NCBI RefSeq assembly: GCF_902167145.1
Contig: NC_050104.1
Coordinates: 111,797,849 to 111,861,848, forward strand
Direction: 5' to 3'
Source of the DNA: Zea mays
Lineage: Eukaryota; Streptophyta; Magnoliopsida; Poales; Poaceae
DNA: 64,000 nt
Shown here: one piece after another, positions 22,374 through 35,800 of the stretch
How the letters are laid out: each line of letters starts with the position of its first letter
Numbering within the stretch: position 1 is the stretch's first letter
Program-made: the position numbers and the translations under genes
Notes under the pieces: model-generated
What the model saw: the letters and a program-made list of their open reading frames with translations, nothing else
Databases searched by the model: none
What the model was told of the DNA's origin: nothing

Positions 22374-24648
22374 CACAACAGGAATTCTAAAGATTCCCGT
22401 CAGCTAAAATAACTCCTGTCGGTAGGGCAAAGGCCGATGGGAATTATATTAACTCCCGTCGGCCTATGTCTTGGTCGACGGAGATTACGTTATTCCCGTC
22501 GGCCTGTGTCAGGGCAGACGGGGATTACGTTATTCCTGTCGGCATCGTACCCTGGCCGATGGGGATTAACAATTTATGAGCCAGCCACCTCGCACGCGCG
22601 GGCTCATTTCGTTTCTTCCCGCTGCTCCACACGCCGCCGGCTGGGAGGACGCCGCCGTCGCCCCCAACCGCCGCCGCCCCCGGCCCGCCGTCCCCTGCCC
22701 GCTGTCGTCCACCATCCCCTCCACTCAGTCGTCCGCCGGTGCCCGACGCGTCGGTCAGCCACCGCCACTGAGGGGCTCGCCATCCGGTCCGCGTTCGAGT
22801 CGTCGAGGTATAATCCTATACCTAAATGTAAATGAATATGTGATTAATTAGAGGTGCTAAATAAGTATATTAAGACGTTTTATTTTTGTCGGTTTTTTGT
22901 GGCCGACGGGAGTTAACTTTTATGTGATTAGAGTTAGTTTAAATTTGTTAATTGATAGTGTTATTAGTCTTCATATGACTTTATACATTGTAGTTGCTAT
23001 TTTAATTTTATGTTGCAAATATAAACTATGTGGTTTGATGTTATTAGTTAATGAATTTGATGGTGAATGTGATGTGTTATAGAAATAATAATTATCGCAA
23101 ATATTAATTGTTGTGAATATTGTTAATTGATGAATGTCATGTATGTACATAATGATTATACTACCTCATTGTTGCAACTATATATATATACCATACATGG
23201 TATGTGTGACATGTAGAAACATGAATGTCTCACACGCTGTAGTCACAATTTTTGAATCACTTATAGATACACACTCTTCGACGGATTCATTGACTCATCG
23301 TTTGTGAGATCTCAGATGACGGGTTCGTCTTCCCGTAGCTCGTGCTCTCGTCGACCAAATGAGTGGGAGTTGGAGATTATGAGGATGTGTGAGGAGATGA
23401 GACAGCAACGAGAATTTATGGAGGCTTGCAATGCACATAACCAAGCGATGTATCAAGTGAGTATACATAATCCGAACTCTAAATTATTATATTTCAATAC
23501 AACATCTTCAATAGTAACACATATGTTTAACAGTTAATGCAGCAACAAGGCATGACACCAAATATTCCACTGCCACCACAATGGAGCCGGTTTGCATCCA
23601 CACCAGCTCCGGTACGTTAATCTTAGCAAATTTGGTTAATAACATTGTCTAAACTAGCAATTCATCTAGTTAGTGTAGTAGCAAAACATGAACCGTATAA
23701 TTAACTTGTTGAATATTCATTAAATAGGGATTGGGGACTCAACAGTTCAACACCCCTCCAACACATATACCTGCACCTGGAGATAGGGTATGTTTGATAA
23801 CTCTCGATAAATTTATACACTTGTATACTTATTGATATTTGCATTTAACGTGTTGATATTTGCATTAAACATGTTTATATTTGCGAACTTGCATAGGTTA
23901 CGCCTGAAGCGGGTGGTAGTGGGTCTGATCCCACACCAGGTACTGGATTTGTTGAGTCCCTCTTCGTGTTCCCTCCTCCTGGTGGCGGCAGCGGTCAAAG
24001 CTCTAACCATCCAAGTGGTGGTTATCCCTGAATATGGTGTTATGTCGTATTTGTTTCTTAACTCGTGCACGCTATGTTTTTCGTGAACTAAACACTTTAA
24101 CTTATCTCATTGTTCCTATTTGAAATGTTTGTGTAAACTATGTTGGTTATGTGTGAATTGATTATCAATGTATGTGTTTGTAATGTGTCGGTTTTGTATG
24201 ATGATATATATATTATGTGTGTTGTTGTGTGCAATTGTGGAGAAATAATGACCATTTGGTGCTGGTTTTGCAGCAGTATAGGTTAATCCCCGTTGGCTTG
24301 ACCATAGCCGACGGGAATTAACAATTAATTACCGTCGGCCCAGTAACTCCCGTCGGCCAATCCCCGTCAGCCAGGTAGGACCGACGGGAGTTACTGGGCC
24401 GACGGGAATTAACTGTTAATTCCTGTCGGCCAGCCGTAGCCGACGGGGATAAGCTAAGTCTCGTCGGCTTGTATACAGCCGACGGGAATTACTAATTCCC
24501 GTCCACACCTAACGGGAATTAGCTTATCCTCAACATCTAATTCCCGTCGGCTCTAACCATATACCGACGGGAATAAGTAATCCCCGTCGGTTTGGTGCTT
24601 ATTCCCGTCGGTTCTGAGCCGACAGGAATTAATTGGATTCCTGCAGTG
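22374..24648 (+). mobile_element. CACTA element with cccgtcggc subterminal repeats
   Basis: 2275 bp. The left end is CACAACAGGAATTC and the right end GGATTCCTGCAGTG, imperfect inverted repeats of the CACTRCAGGAAT type. The flanking duplication is ttt at 22371-22373 and 24649-24651. Both ends (22380-22570, 24280-24640) are filled with inverted and direct copies of cccgtcggc. It is inserted in the Gypsy coding region between gag and protease. No TNP2-like transposase is present, so it is non-autonomous, but a spliced frame lies inside. Confidence 0.88.
23316..24031 (+). CDS. Four-exon reading frame inside CACTA element, unknown product
   Basis: Four segments join in one frame through canonical GT-AG borders, all at phase 0: 23316-23456, 23534-23611, 23728-23787 and 23897-24031, ending TGA; 137 codons from ATG 23316. 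The first exon has a charged helical part (EWELEIMRMCEEMRQQREF), which may form a coiled coil. The later exons are rich in Gln, Pro, Gly and Ser. An acceptor-like ag lies just before the ATG, so earlier exons, perhaps including the GC-rich frame at 22576-22807, may exist. It could be the 3' part of a TnpA-like CACTA gene or a captured host fragment. I do not recognise the family. Confidence 0.55.
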
Positions 24649-24649
24649 T

Positions 24650-25964
24650 TTTGTGCATCTTGGGCAGCAAGCATGGCATATGTATCATTATCTAAATCAT
24701 TGGTTGATGAGTACTCATTATTTTCTCTTATAATTAGCACATGCTTGCTTGGACAGTCCCTTCGGATGTGCCCAAGTCCTTTGCATTGGAGGCACTGGAT
24801 GCCCTTTATTCTTCCCGTGGAAGCAATAGAAGAAGATTTGGCTGCAGCTTGGGAGGATCCTTTCCCTGTCTCAATAGCACGAGAAGGTGTCGATTTCGAT
24901 GTTGTTGTGGATGATCGATTGGAAACATCTCCCTAAAAATCATGGTTAGGGCTAGCAGCACTAGTGCGGGGCTACCATGATGTATTGCGACTTGCATAAG
25001 TGTTAGCTCTCAAGTGCCATCCTTGCACTTCTCTTTCAGCCTTACAAGCAAAATGGAATAATCGAGTAATGTTATTGTACTGCTTGTAAGCTAAGATATC
25101 ATGAATTTCTCTTGTTAGACCACCCATGAACCTAGCCATTGCAGCCTCTTCATTTTCTACTAGACCACATCTTAGCATGCCTATTTGTAATTCTTGATTT
25201 ACTCCTCAACAGATTTGTTACCTTACCTAAGTTGTTGTAATTTATGTAATAAGTCACGAGCATAATATGAAGGAACAAAACGACTACGCATGATCCAAGT
25301 TTGTGGTATGGCAAGTGAATGTATAGTTTGGTACTCATGCCACCAAATAGAAGCAAAGTTAGTGAATTCACTAGTAGCAGCTCTAACCTTGTTTTCTTCA
25401 GAAAATTCATAGCATGCAAATTTTTTATCTACCGATAGTTACCAAGTTAGATATGCATCAGGATCATATTTTCCATCAAAAGTTGGTATGGAAAATTTAA
25501 TTCTTTCTAAAGAAACATCATTTTCACGTACCTCACGTCGTGGAGGTCGACCACCCATGCCATGACGATCGTGTCATTGGTGTTGTCGATGCCTATTTGA
25601 TTGGTCATCATGCTCGGTGTCCGCTGAATACTCCATATCATCGTCTCTTGCTGTACTAGCAATGGAACCATGGTCGTCATTATCACCTTGTTGCCTACTT
25701 TCACGCCCAACTTGGTCCATCCTATCTAATCGTGCAATAATTGCTGCAAGAGTGGTGTTAGTAGCAGCAAGTGTTTGTTCCAATGTGGTTAATGTGTTGT
25801 TGGCAACAATTTATGTTGTTTCTAATTGACCAATGTGCTCATTTGTGACTTGAGCATCTTCGTTGAGAGCATCAGTGTGCAACCTTACGTGACGTTCGAA
25901 ATGTTGAATGATGCCCGCTGTTCATGGAGAATGTGGAGGCCACACATTTGCATCCTCTGCCATG
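24650..25964 (-). pseudogene. Chromovirus-like Gypsy gag
   Basis: The start is ATG at 25964 (MAEDANVWPP), with an in-frame stop soon after. The N-terminal helix is TTLAAIIARLDRMDQVG (25783-25700). Mid-gag pieces lie at 25419-25150 and 25178-24972 (ARFMGGLTREIHDILAYKQY, FHFACKAEREVQG). The zinc knuckle CLQCKGLGHIRRDC is near 24800-24740. Multiple stops and frameshifts. The frame runs into the CACTA insertion at 24648 and resumes at 22370. Confidence 0.82.
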
Positions 25965-27918
25965 GTTAGTGCAAAAGAGATATAAAAACAAGTAATGCAG
26001 CCTAGTAGTTGCTAGGATGTGGATGGATAAATACTGGCTCACTAGCAAGAAATCAAGCTCTTACAAATTCTCACAATGCAATACAGGAGGCGCCGACAAA
26101 CAGCAAGAACAACAACAACGGTGGCAGCTAGCACAACATGGTGGGGTTGTAGAAAAATTTGTGGATTTATAGGTAGCTGCAATTTTAATAGTTCTAAATA
26201 AATAGAGGAAGGTAAACCGAATGCGAACCATGTACGTGTCAGGATCAGAACTCACGTACACAGCGATTACATAATTGGACATCATCACACAATGCTCAAA
26301 ATAAATAGCGGAAAGGTACTTAATTACTTCAAGATGTCAGAGACATCCACAGAGTCTAATACATAACCATAATGTTCAACATAAATATCAAAGTGCGGAG
26401 AAACGAAACGTAAATGATAAGCCTACACAAGCAGCTGACTGGGGGTTTGCCACTAAAGTAAATTAAAAATCGTCATATTCCTAGAACTCCTCGAAGTCCT
26501 CCATGTTGCTAGCATCACCTCCTGAGCACTGAGTACAATGGGGACAACCTGGGGTGGGGGTGGCGTGTAAAGCAAGGGTGAGTACACATCAAAACTCAGC
26601 AAATGTCCCGTTTGGCTAAAGTGGGCTAGCTGTATGTGGGGTTGAGGTTAAGCAGTTGCTTTTAGTTGGTCAAGTATTTATTATTAGTAGTAGAGTCAAG
26701 TTTTAGTAATAAACCCAGTTATTACCCAAAAGTACTTCCTCAAAAGAGGAAATACCAGAGATCAGATTTATATCATCATTGTTAACCATCATCATAAAAG
26801 TAACTAGAATTCTTCTAATCAAAGAGGATCCCAAGGCTGCTCTTAACCGTGAGCTCGGCTGATATACCAGTTTCTAACACTCTGTAGAGGTTGCACACTT
26901 TACCCATGAGTCATGATCCCTTTCCAGCCTGGGTTGTACAGACCCGATCTTCACTACCGAGGTGAATGGCCAGGGATACACTATGTAGCCTTTACAAAGA
27001 CTCCCCTGGTGCATAGCTACTCGTTAGGTTTCGACAGTCGTACAAACGCAGTACACCTCCCCAAGGTGGGTGACTAACAAAACCAAATCGAATGAACCTC
27101 TGCACCCCACCCTTGGCAGAGCGAGCACTATGCCCTGGCCCCCATTGATGGCCCTCCGGTAAAGCCAACTACACCCCCAGGTTCATCTAATTAATCAGCT
27201 AAGGGCGTCCCATTCCACCCTCATGGTTGCACTGTTATCCCGGGTGGTCACTCCACGAACAGGTCCTTACGGAGAGGTACTCAGGAAAAAGGCCTGAGCC
27301 CCCTAGAGTATCACAAGACCATCAACAAAATCAAGGTAACAGTATCATATCATAAATAATCACATCATGTTCATTGATTAAGTTAAAGCAATAGCATAGA
27401 GCTAACCATGATTAACCCAAAAAGGTAAACAAGGATAAGGTAAATACAGACTAGTCAATCCTTATGTTTAAGTAATGTAATGCGGGACAATGGATTATAA
27501 AGTACGTAGGACATAATAGGTCAGAGGACACTTGCCTTCACCAGATTGTTGCTCAGGGAGGTCTCCAACAACAAACTTAGGAACCTCGAACTGCTCGTTG
27601 TCTAAATAAAGCGAGCATGCATTCAATACATTTGGAAAGTACAAATGAACAACACACCAAACATGTACAAACATAGGAATGCACCTTAAAACACAATAGG
27701 GAATAATGAGATCAAAGTATAACATGAACTATAACATAGACCAACTTTCTTTAGAAATAGATTATTATATCTCTAAGTGTTACTCACAAATACATAACAT
27801 AGTTCAATTTATTTTATTGTGACCTAAAATTTAGACCAGAGATGATTTCATGTAATACACATTATTAATCTCACAAGATTAAACATGTTTAAATCTCTAG
27901 GGTTCTCCTTTTATTTAT
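25965..27918 (-). mobile_element. Inner part of chromovirus-like 5' LTR plus leader
   Basis: Minus-strand sequence upstream of gag. It contains the gaaacgaaacg and agtgagtacacatcaaaactcagcaa words seen in long Gypsy LTRs. I could not find a clean primer site, so the LTR/leader border is unresolved. It continues, after the huck-like insertion, at 41849-43572 and then 60063-60251, which together give an LTR of roughly 3.5-3.8 kb. The small frame at 27495-27725 is not supported as a gene. Confidence 0.6.
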
Positions 27919-29536
27919 TGTCGGGGACCATAATTAGGGGTACCCTCAAGGCTCCTAATTCTCAGCTGGTAACCCCCATCAGCACAAAGCTGCAAAGGCC
28001 TGATGGGTGCGATTAAGTCAAGGATCGGTCCATTCGAGGGACTCGATCACGCCTCGCCCGAGCCTAGCCTCGGGCAAGGGCAGCCGACCCCGGAGGATCT
28101 CCGTCTCGCCCGAGGCCCCCTCCAGCAACGAACACATTTTCGGCTCGCCCGAGGCCCTGTCTTCGCCAAGAAGCAACCCTGACCGAATCGCCGCGCCGAC
28201 CGACCAAATCGCAGGAGCATTTAATGCAAAGGTGGCCTGACACCTTTATCCTGACGCGCGCCCTTCAGTCGACAGAGCCGAAGTGACCGCAGTCACTTCG
28301 CCGCTCCGCTGACCGACCTGACAAAACGACAGCGCCGCCTACGCCGCACCGACTGCAGTGCCACTTGACAGAGTGAGGCTGACAGGCAGTCAGGCCCGAC
28401 CTCAGGCACCATAGGAAGCTCCGCTCCGCCCGACCCAGGGCTCGGACTCGGGCTAAGCCCCAGAAGACGGCGATCACCGCTCCGCTCGACCCAGGGCTCG
28501 GACTCGGGCTAGGCCCCTAAAGACGGCGAACTCCGCTCCGCCCGACCCAGGGCTCGGACTCGGGCTAAGCCCTGGAAGACGGCGAACTCCGCTCCACCCA
28601 ACCCAGGGCTCGGACTCGGGCTAAGCCCCGGAAGACGGCGAACACCCCTCCGCCCGACCCAGGGCTCGGACTTGGGCTCAGCCCCAGAAGACGACGAACT
28701 CCGCTTCGCCCGACCACAGGGCTCGGACTCAGCCCTGGCCTCAGCCGACGGTCTCCGCCTCTCCCGACCCAGGGGCTCGGACTCGACCACGGCCACGGAA
28801 GACAGACTCGACCTCGACCTCGGAGGAGCCTCCACATCGCCCAACCTAGGGCGCGGACCGACCACGTCGACAGGAAGCGCCATCATTACCCTACCCCAAG
28901 CTGACTCAGGCTACAGGGAACAAGACCGGCGTCCCATCTGGCTCGCTCCGCCAGATAGGCAATGATGGTGCCCCGCACGCTCCATGACGACGGCGGCTCT
29001 CCGCCCCCTTACGAAAGCAAGAGGACGTCAGCAAGGACTCGACAGCCCCGACAGCTGTCCTTCCGCCAGGCTCCAGCGCTCCTCCGACGGCCACGACACC
29101 ACACGAACCGGGTGCCAAAACCTCTCCGGCTGCCACGACGGCATGTACTTAGGGCGCTAGCTCTCCTCCGCTAGACACGTAGCACTCTACTACACCCCCC
29201 ATTGTACACCTGGATCCTCTCCTTACGCCTATAAAAGGAAGGACCAGGGCCCTCTTACAGAAGGTTGGCCGCGCGGGGACGAGGACGAGACAGGCGCTCG
29301 CGTGAGGCCGCTCACTCCCTCTCCCACGTGGACGCTTGTAACCCCCTACTGCAAGCGCACCCGACCTGGGCGCGGGACGAACACGAAGGCCGCGGGATTT
29401 CCACCTCTCTCACGCCTGTCTCCGGCCACCTTTCTCCCCCCTTCGCGCTCGGCCTCGCACCGACCCATCTGGGCTAGGGCACGCGGCGACATTTCACTCG
29501 TCGGCCCATGGACCCCCCGGTCTCAAAACGCCGACA
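27919..29536 (+). mobile_element. 5' LTR of huck-like element
   Basis: 1618 bp, from TGTCGGGGACC to ACGCCGACA. It contains the 56 bp repeat array (28430-28680) and a TATA box at 29230-29237. Confidence 0.95.
29230..29237 (+). promoter_or_regulatory. TATA box of 5' LTR
   Basis: TATAAAAG about 300 bases before the LTR end. It would start the genomic RNA of this element. Confidence 0.6.
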
Positions 29537-29556
29537 GTTGGCGCGCCAGGTAGGGG
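29537..29556 (+). other. Primer binding site of huck-like element
   Basis: GTTGGCGCGCCAGGTAGGGG directly follows the LTR; the same 20 bases follow the U5 fragment at 50214. It should pair with the 3' end of a tRNA (possibly Arg, not verified). Confidence 0.8.
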
Positions 29557-29596
29557 CCTGCTGCGTGTTGACGAACAGCTTCCCGTCAAGCTCCAG

Positions 29597-32500
29597 ATGG
29601 GCAGTCTCTAGCAACCTCTCCGGCCCGGGACGGTGCTCCGTTTCGGGAGTCTTGAGTTCATGTCCCTCGACGGTAGCTACGACATGATACTCCTTCCACT
29701 GCCGTGCGACAACGACAATGGCGGCCGACAGCCCGCCCGCCGGCGGCGGAATCGACGACGTCTTCCGCGCGTGGTGGAAGAACAACATTCGAGCTCACCC
29801 CGTCCTCTCCCCGCCGACGGAGGAGGAGGCGGGGCAACCAAGGCCAAGCAGGAGGCAGCGCCTCGTCGGCTATCGAGCGAGTCGACGGCGCCAGCGCCCC
29901 AACGGGGGGCGCGTCGGGCATCGACCTCGCGTTTGAGACGAAGACGAGCGCCGTCTCCCCGCGATACGCCAATTCCGAGCAGACGGACGACGCCAGCACG
30001 CTCGCGAAAGGCTTGCTGGACGTCACCCTCGTACCTGAGACGACGGTGCAGTCAGTCCCCGACGTGACTTCATCACCGCCCGTCGACCAAGAGGTACCGA
30101 CCGATTCCCATCTCACGCCTTTCGGATTCAGCCTCGACCCGCCAAGAGGCTTCGCTTTGGCGGACGCTCTCGTAGAGGCAAGTCCAAACCCTCTGGGGTT
30201 TCGTGTGCGGTCACCCTGGGACCGGCTGACGGACGTCTCGACCTACGGGCCCTCGGGGTCCGAGGAAGATGACGAGCCCGACTCCTGTTGGGATTTCTCT
30301 GGACTTGGCGATCCCAGTGTCATGCAGGACTTCATGACCGCATGCGACTACTGCCTTTCCGACTGTTCCGACGGTAGCCGTAGCCTCGGCGACGAGGACT
30401 GCAGCCCAAGCCGCGAATGTTTCCACGTCGATCTAGGGGGTCCCTCTGAAGGCAACCATCTCGGTATGCCGGAGGACGGTGATCTCCCTAGGCCGGTGCC
30501 TCGCGCTGACATCCTGCGGGAGCTAGCTGTGGTCCCCGTTCAGGCGGGGGGCCATGACCCACAGCTCGAGCAAATCCGCGGGGTGCTGGCCAGGCTCGAC
30601 GAGGGAGCAGGAGCGCTTGAACCGATCCGCCGGGACGTCGGGCAGGAATGGGCGGGCCAACCTCCGGCCGGAGAAATGCGTCATCTACCCCAGGGCTTCT
30701 AGCACCGCATCGCTGACGATGTCAGGATGAGGCCGCCACCCGCTTCTAGTTGGGTCGGCTAGAACCTGGCCGCGGCGGCAATGCTTCTCCGCGCGATGCC
30801 GGAGCCATCGACCACCGAGGGGCGGTGAATCCAGGGAGAACTCAAGAATCTCCTGGAGGGCGCCGCGGTCCGGCGGGCCGAAAGCCCCGCCTCCCGAAGG
30901 CAAGGGCACCCCTCGGAACATCATGTCTCGACTTCCCGATTCATGCGGGAAGCCTCGGTCCACACCGGGCGCACGCGCAACACAGCGCTACGGCCCCGGG
31001 TCGCCTCGGCAACGAGCACCATCACCGCGACCGTCGGGCCCACCTCGACGAGAGGGTGCACCGAGGCTACCACCCTAGGCGTGGGGGACGCTACGACAGC
31101 GGGGAGGATCAGAGTCCCTCGCCCGAACCACCCGGTCCGCAGCTTTCAGCCGGGCCATACGACGGGCGCCGTTCCCGACCCGATTCCGACCCCCGACTAC
31201 TATCACAAAGTACTCGGGGGAGACGAGACCGGAGCTGTGGCTCGCGGACTATCGTTTGGCCTGCCAACTGGGTGGAACGAACGATGACAACCTCATCATC
31301 CGCAACCTCCCCCTGTTCCTCTCTGACACCGCTCGCGCCTAGTTGGAGCACCTGCCTCCGGGGCAGATCTCCAACTGGGACGACCTGGTCCAAGCCTTCG
31401 CCGGCAATTTCCAGGGCACGTTCGTGCGCCCTGGGAATTCCTGGGACCTCCGAAGCTGCCGACAGCAGCCAGGAGAGTCTCTCCGGGACTACATCCGGCG
31501 ATTCTCGAAGCAGCGCACCGAGCTGCCCAACATCACCGACTTGGATGTCATCGGCGCGTTCCTCGCCGGCACCACCTGCCGCGACCTGGTGAGCAAGCTA
31601 GGTCGCAAGACACCCACCAGGGCGAGCGAGCTGATGGACATCGCCACCAAGTTCGCCTCTGGCCAGGAGGCGGTCGAGGCTATCTTCCGAAAGGACAAGC
31701 AGCCCTAGGGCCGCCCACCGGAAGATGCCCTCGAGGCGTCAACTCAGCGCGGCGCCAAGAAGAAGGGCAAGAAGAAGTCGCAAGCGAAACGCGACGCCGC
31801 CGACGCGGACCTTGTCGCCGCCGCCGAGTACAAGAACCCTCGGAAACCCCCCGGAGGTGCCAACCTCTTCGACAAGATGCTCAAGGAGTCGTGCCCCTAT
31901 CATCAGGGGCCCGTCAAGCACACCCTTGAGGAGTGCGCTATGCTTCAGCGCCACTTCCACAGGGTCGGGCCACCCGCGGAGGGTGGCAGGGCTCGCGACG
32001 ACGACAAGAAGGAAGATCACCAGGCAGGAGAGTTCTCCGAGGTCCGCGACTGCTTCATGATCTACGGTGGGCAAGCGGCGAACGCCTCGGCTCGGCACCG
32101 CAAGCAAGAGCGTCGGGAGGTCTGTTCGGTGAAGGTGGCGGCGCCAGTCTACCTAGACTGGTCCGACAAGCCCATCACCTTCGACCAAGCCGACCACCCC
32201 GACCACGTGTCGAGCCTGGGGAAATACCCGCTCATTGTCGACCCCGTCATCGGCGACGTCAGGCTCAACAAGGTCCTCATGGACGGAGGCAGCAGCCTCA
32301 ACATCATCTACACCGAGACCCTCGGGCTCCTGCGTGTCGATCTGTCCTCGGTCCGGGCAGGCGCTGCGCCTTTCCATGGGATCATCCCCGGGAAGCGCGT
32401 CCAGCCCCTCGGACAACTCGACCTACCCGTCTGCTTCGGAACACCCTCCAACTTCCGAAGGGAGACCCTGACGTTCGAGGTGGTCGGGTTCCGAGGAACC

Positions 32501-32824
32501 TACCACGCGGTACTGGGAAGGCCATAATACGCGAAGTTTATGGCCGTCCCCAACTACACCTACCTCAAGCTCAAGATGTCGGGCCCCAACGGGGTCATCA
32601 CCATCGGCCCCACGTACAAACACGCGTTCGAATGCGACGTGGAGTGCGTGGAGTACGCCGAGGCCCTCATCGCCGACCTGGAGAGCCTCTCTAAGGAGGT
32701 GCCAGACGTGAAGCGTCATGCCGGCAACTTCGAGCCAGCGGAGACGGTTAAGTCCGCCCCCCTCGACCCCAGCAGCGACGCCTCCAAGCAAGTCCGGATC
32801 AGCTCTGAGCTCGATCCCAAATAG
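29597..32824 (+). pseudogene. Huck-like gag and protease, decayed
   Basis: Same layout as the copy at 50275-53523. The gag core (31343-31708) has LEHLPPGQISNWDDLVQAF and SLRDYIRRFSKQRTELPNI. The CPYHQGPVKHTLEEC zinc-ligand motif is near 31890. The protease MDGGSSLNIIY is near 32280. In-frame nonsense codons are at 29609, 30700, 30760, 30826, 31340, 31706, 32525 and 32822, with frame changes near 29700 and 30900-31300. Compared with the younger copy most stops are single C-to-T changes of CAG or CGA. The final TAG at 32822 is shared with the younger copy. Confidence 0.92.
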
Positions 32825-35800
32825 GAAGCAGTGCTCGTCGACTTTCTCCGCGCGAACACCGACGTCTTCGCGTGGAGTCCCTCGGACATGCCCGGCATAC
32901 CGAGGGATGTTGCCGAGCACTCACTGGACATCCGAGCCAGAGCCCGACCCATCAAGCAGCCTCTGCGCCGATTCGACGAAGAGAAGCGTAGAGCCATAGG
33001 CGAGGAGATCCACAAGCTGATGGCGGCAGGGTTCATCAAAGAGGTATTCCATCCCGAATGGCTTGCCAAACCTGTGCTTGTGAGAAAGAAAGGAGGGAAA
33101 TGGCGGATGTGTGTAGACTACACTGGTCTAAACAAAGCATGTCCGAAGGTTCCCTACCCTCTGCCTCGCATCGATCAAATCGTGGATTCCACTGCTGGGT
33201 GCGAAACCCTGTCTTTCCTCGATGCCTACTCCAGGTATCACCAAATCAGGATGAAGGAGTCCGACCAGCTCGTGACTTCTTTCATCACGCCCTTCGGCAT
33301 GTACTGCTATGTCACCATGCCGTTCGGCTTGAGAATGCAGGCGCGACGTACCAGCGGTGCATGAACTGTGTGTTCGGCCAACACATTGGCCGGACGGTCG
33401 AGGCCTACGTCGATGACATCATAGTCAAGACGAGGAAAGCCTCCAACCTCCTTTCCGACCTTGAAGTGACATTTCGATGTCTCAAGGCGAAAGGCGTGAA
33501 GCTCAATCCCGAAAAGTGTGTCTTCGGGGTGCCCCGAGGCATGCTCTTGGGGTTCATCATCTCGGAGCGGGGCATCGAAGCCAACCCGGAGAAGATCGCA
33601 GCCATCACCAGCATGGGGCCCATCAAGGACTTAAAAGGCGTACAGAGAGTCATGGGATGTCTCGCGGCTCTGAGCCGCTTCATCTCACGCCTCGGTGAAA
33701 GAGGTCTGCCTCTGTACCGCCTCTTAAGGAATGCCGAGTGCTTCACTTGGACCCCTGAGGCCGAGGAAGCCCTCGGGAACCTGAAGGTGCTCCTCACGAA
33801 TGCGCCTATCTTGGTGCCCCCAGCTGCAGGAGAAGCCCTCCTGATCTACGTCGCCGCAACCACTCAGGTGGTTAGCGTCGCAATTGTGGTCGAGAGGCAA
33901 CAAGAGGGGCATGCATTGCCCGTTCAGAGGCCAGTCTACTTCGTCAGTGAGGTACTGTCCGAGACTAAGAAGCTGCTGTACGCGGTGATCCTGACGCGGC
34001 GGAAGCTGCGACACTACTTCGAGTCTCATCCAGTAACTGTGGTGTCATCCTTCCCCCTGGGGGAGATCATCCAGTGCCGAGAGGCCTCGGGTAGAATCGC
34101 AAAGTGGGCGATGGAAATCATGGGCGAAGCAATCTCGTTCGCCCCTCGGAAGGCCATCAAGTCCCAGGTCCTGGCGGACTTCGTGGCTAAATGGGTCGAC
34201 ACCCAGCTCCCAACAGCTCCGATCCAACCGGAGCTCTGGACCATGTTCTTCGACGGGTCGTTGATGAAGACAGGAGCCGGCGCAGGCCTACTCTTCATCT
34301 CGCCCCTCGGGAAGCACCTACGCTACATGCTACGCCTCCATTTCCCGGCGTCCAACAATGTGGCTGAGTATGAGGCTCTGGTCAACGGGTTGCGGATCGC
34401 CATCGAGCTAGGGGTTCGACGCCTCGACGCTCGCGGTGACTCGCAGCTCGTCATGGACCAAGTCATGAAGAACTCCCACTGCCGCGACCCGAAGATGGAG
34501 GCCTACTGCGATGAGGTTCGGCGCCTGGAAGACAAGTTCTACGGGCTCGAGCTCAACCACATCGTCCGGCGCTACAACGAGACTGTGGACGAGCTGGCTA
34601 AAATAGCCTCGGGGCGAACAACGATTCCCCCGGACGTCTTCTCCCAAGACTTGCATCAACCCTCCATCAAGATCGACGACACGCCCGAGCCCGAGGCACC
34701 CTCGGCCCAGCCCGAGGTACCCTCAGCTCAGTCCGAGGCATCCTCGGCACGGCCCGAGGCACCCTCGGCTCGGCCCGAGGCACCCTCGGTTCAGCCCGAG
34801 GTACCCTCGGCCCCCAAGGGCGAGACGCTGCAAGTTGAGGAGGAGTGAAGCGGGGTCACGCCTGATCAAAACTGGCAGACCCCGTACCTGCAATATCTCC
34901 ACCGAGGAGAGCTACCCCTCGACCGAGCCGAAGCTCGGCGGTTGGCGCGGCGCGCCAAGTCGTTCGTCTTGCTGGGAGATGGGAAAGAGCTCTACCACCG
35001 CAGCCCCTCAGGCATCCTCCAGCGATGCATCTCCATCACCGAAGGTCAGGAACTCCTACGAGAGATACACTCGGGGGCTTGCGGCCATCACGCAGCACCT
35101 CGAGCCCTTGTCGGAAACACTTTCCAGCAAGTTTCTACTGGCCGACGGCGGTGGCCGACGCCATTAGAATTGTCCGCACCTGCGAAGGGTGTCAGTTCTA
35201 CGCAAGGCAGACCCACCTGCCTGCTCAGGCTCTGCAGACCATACCCATCACCTGGCCTTTTGCTGTGTGGGGTCTGGACCTCGTCGGCCCCTTGCAGAAG
35301 GCACCCGGGGGCTACACGCACCTGTTGGTCGCCATCGACAAATTCTCCAAGTGGATCGAGGTCCGACCCCTAAACAGCATCAGGTCCGAACAGGCGGTGG
35401 CGTTCTTCACCAACATCATCCATCGTTTCGGGGTCCCGAACTCCATCATCACCGACAACGGCACCCAGTTCACCGGCAGAAAGTTCCTGGACTTCTGCGA
35501 GGATCACCACATCCGGGTGGACTGGGCAGCCGTGGCTCACCCCATGACGAATGGGCAAGTAGAGCGTGCCAACGGCATGATTCTACAAGGACTCAAGCCT
35601 TGAATCTACAACGACCTCAACAAGTTCGGCAAGCGATGGATGAAGGAACTCCCCTCGGTAGTCTGGAGCCTGAGGACAATGCCGAGCCGAGCCACGGGCT
35701 TCACGCCGTTCTTTCCAGTCTATGGGGCCGAGGCCATCTTGCCCACAGACTTAGAATACGGTTCCCGAGGACGAAGGCCTACGCCGACCAAAGCAACCAA

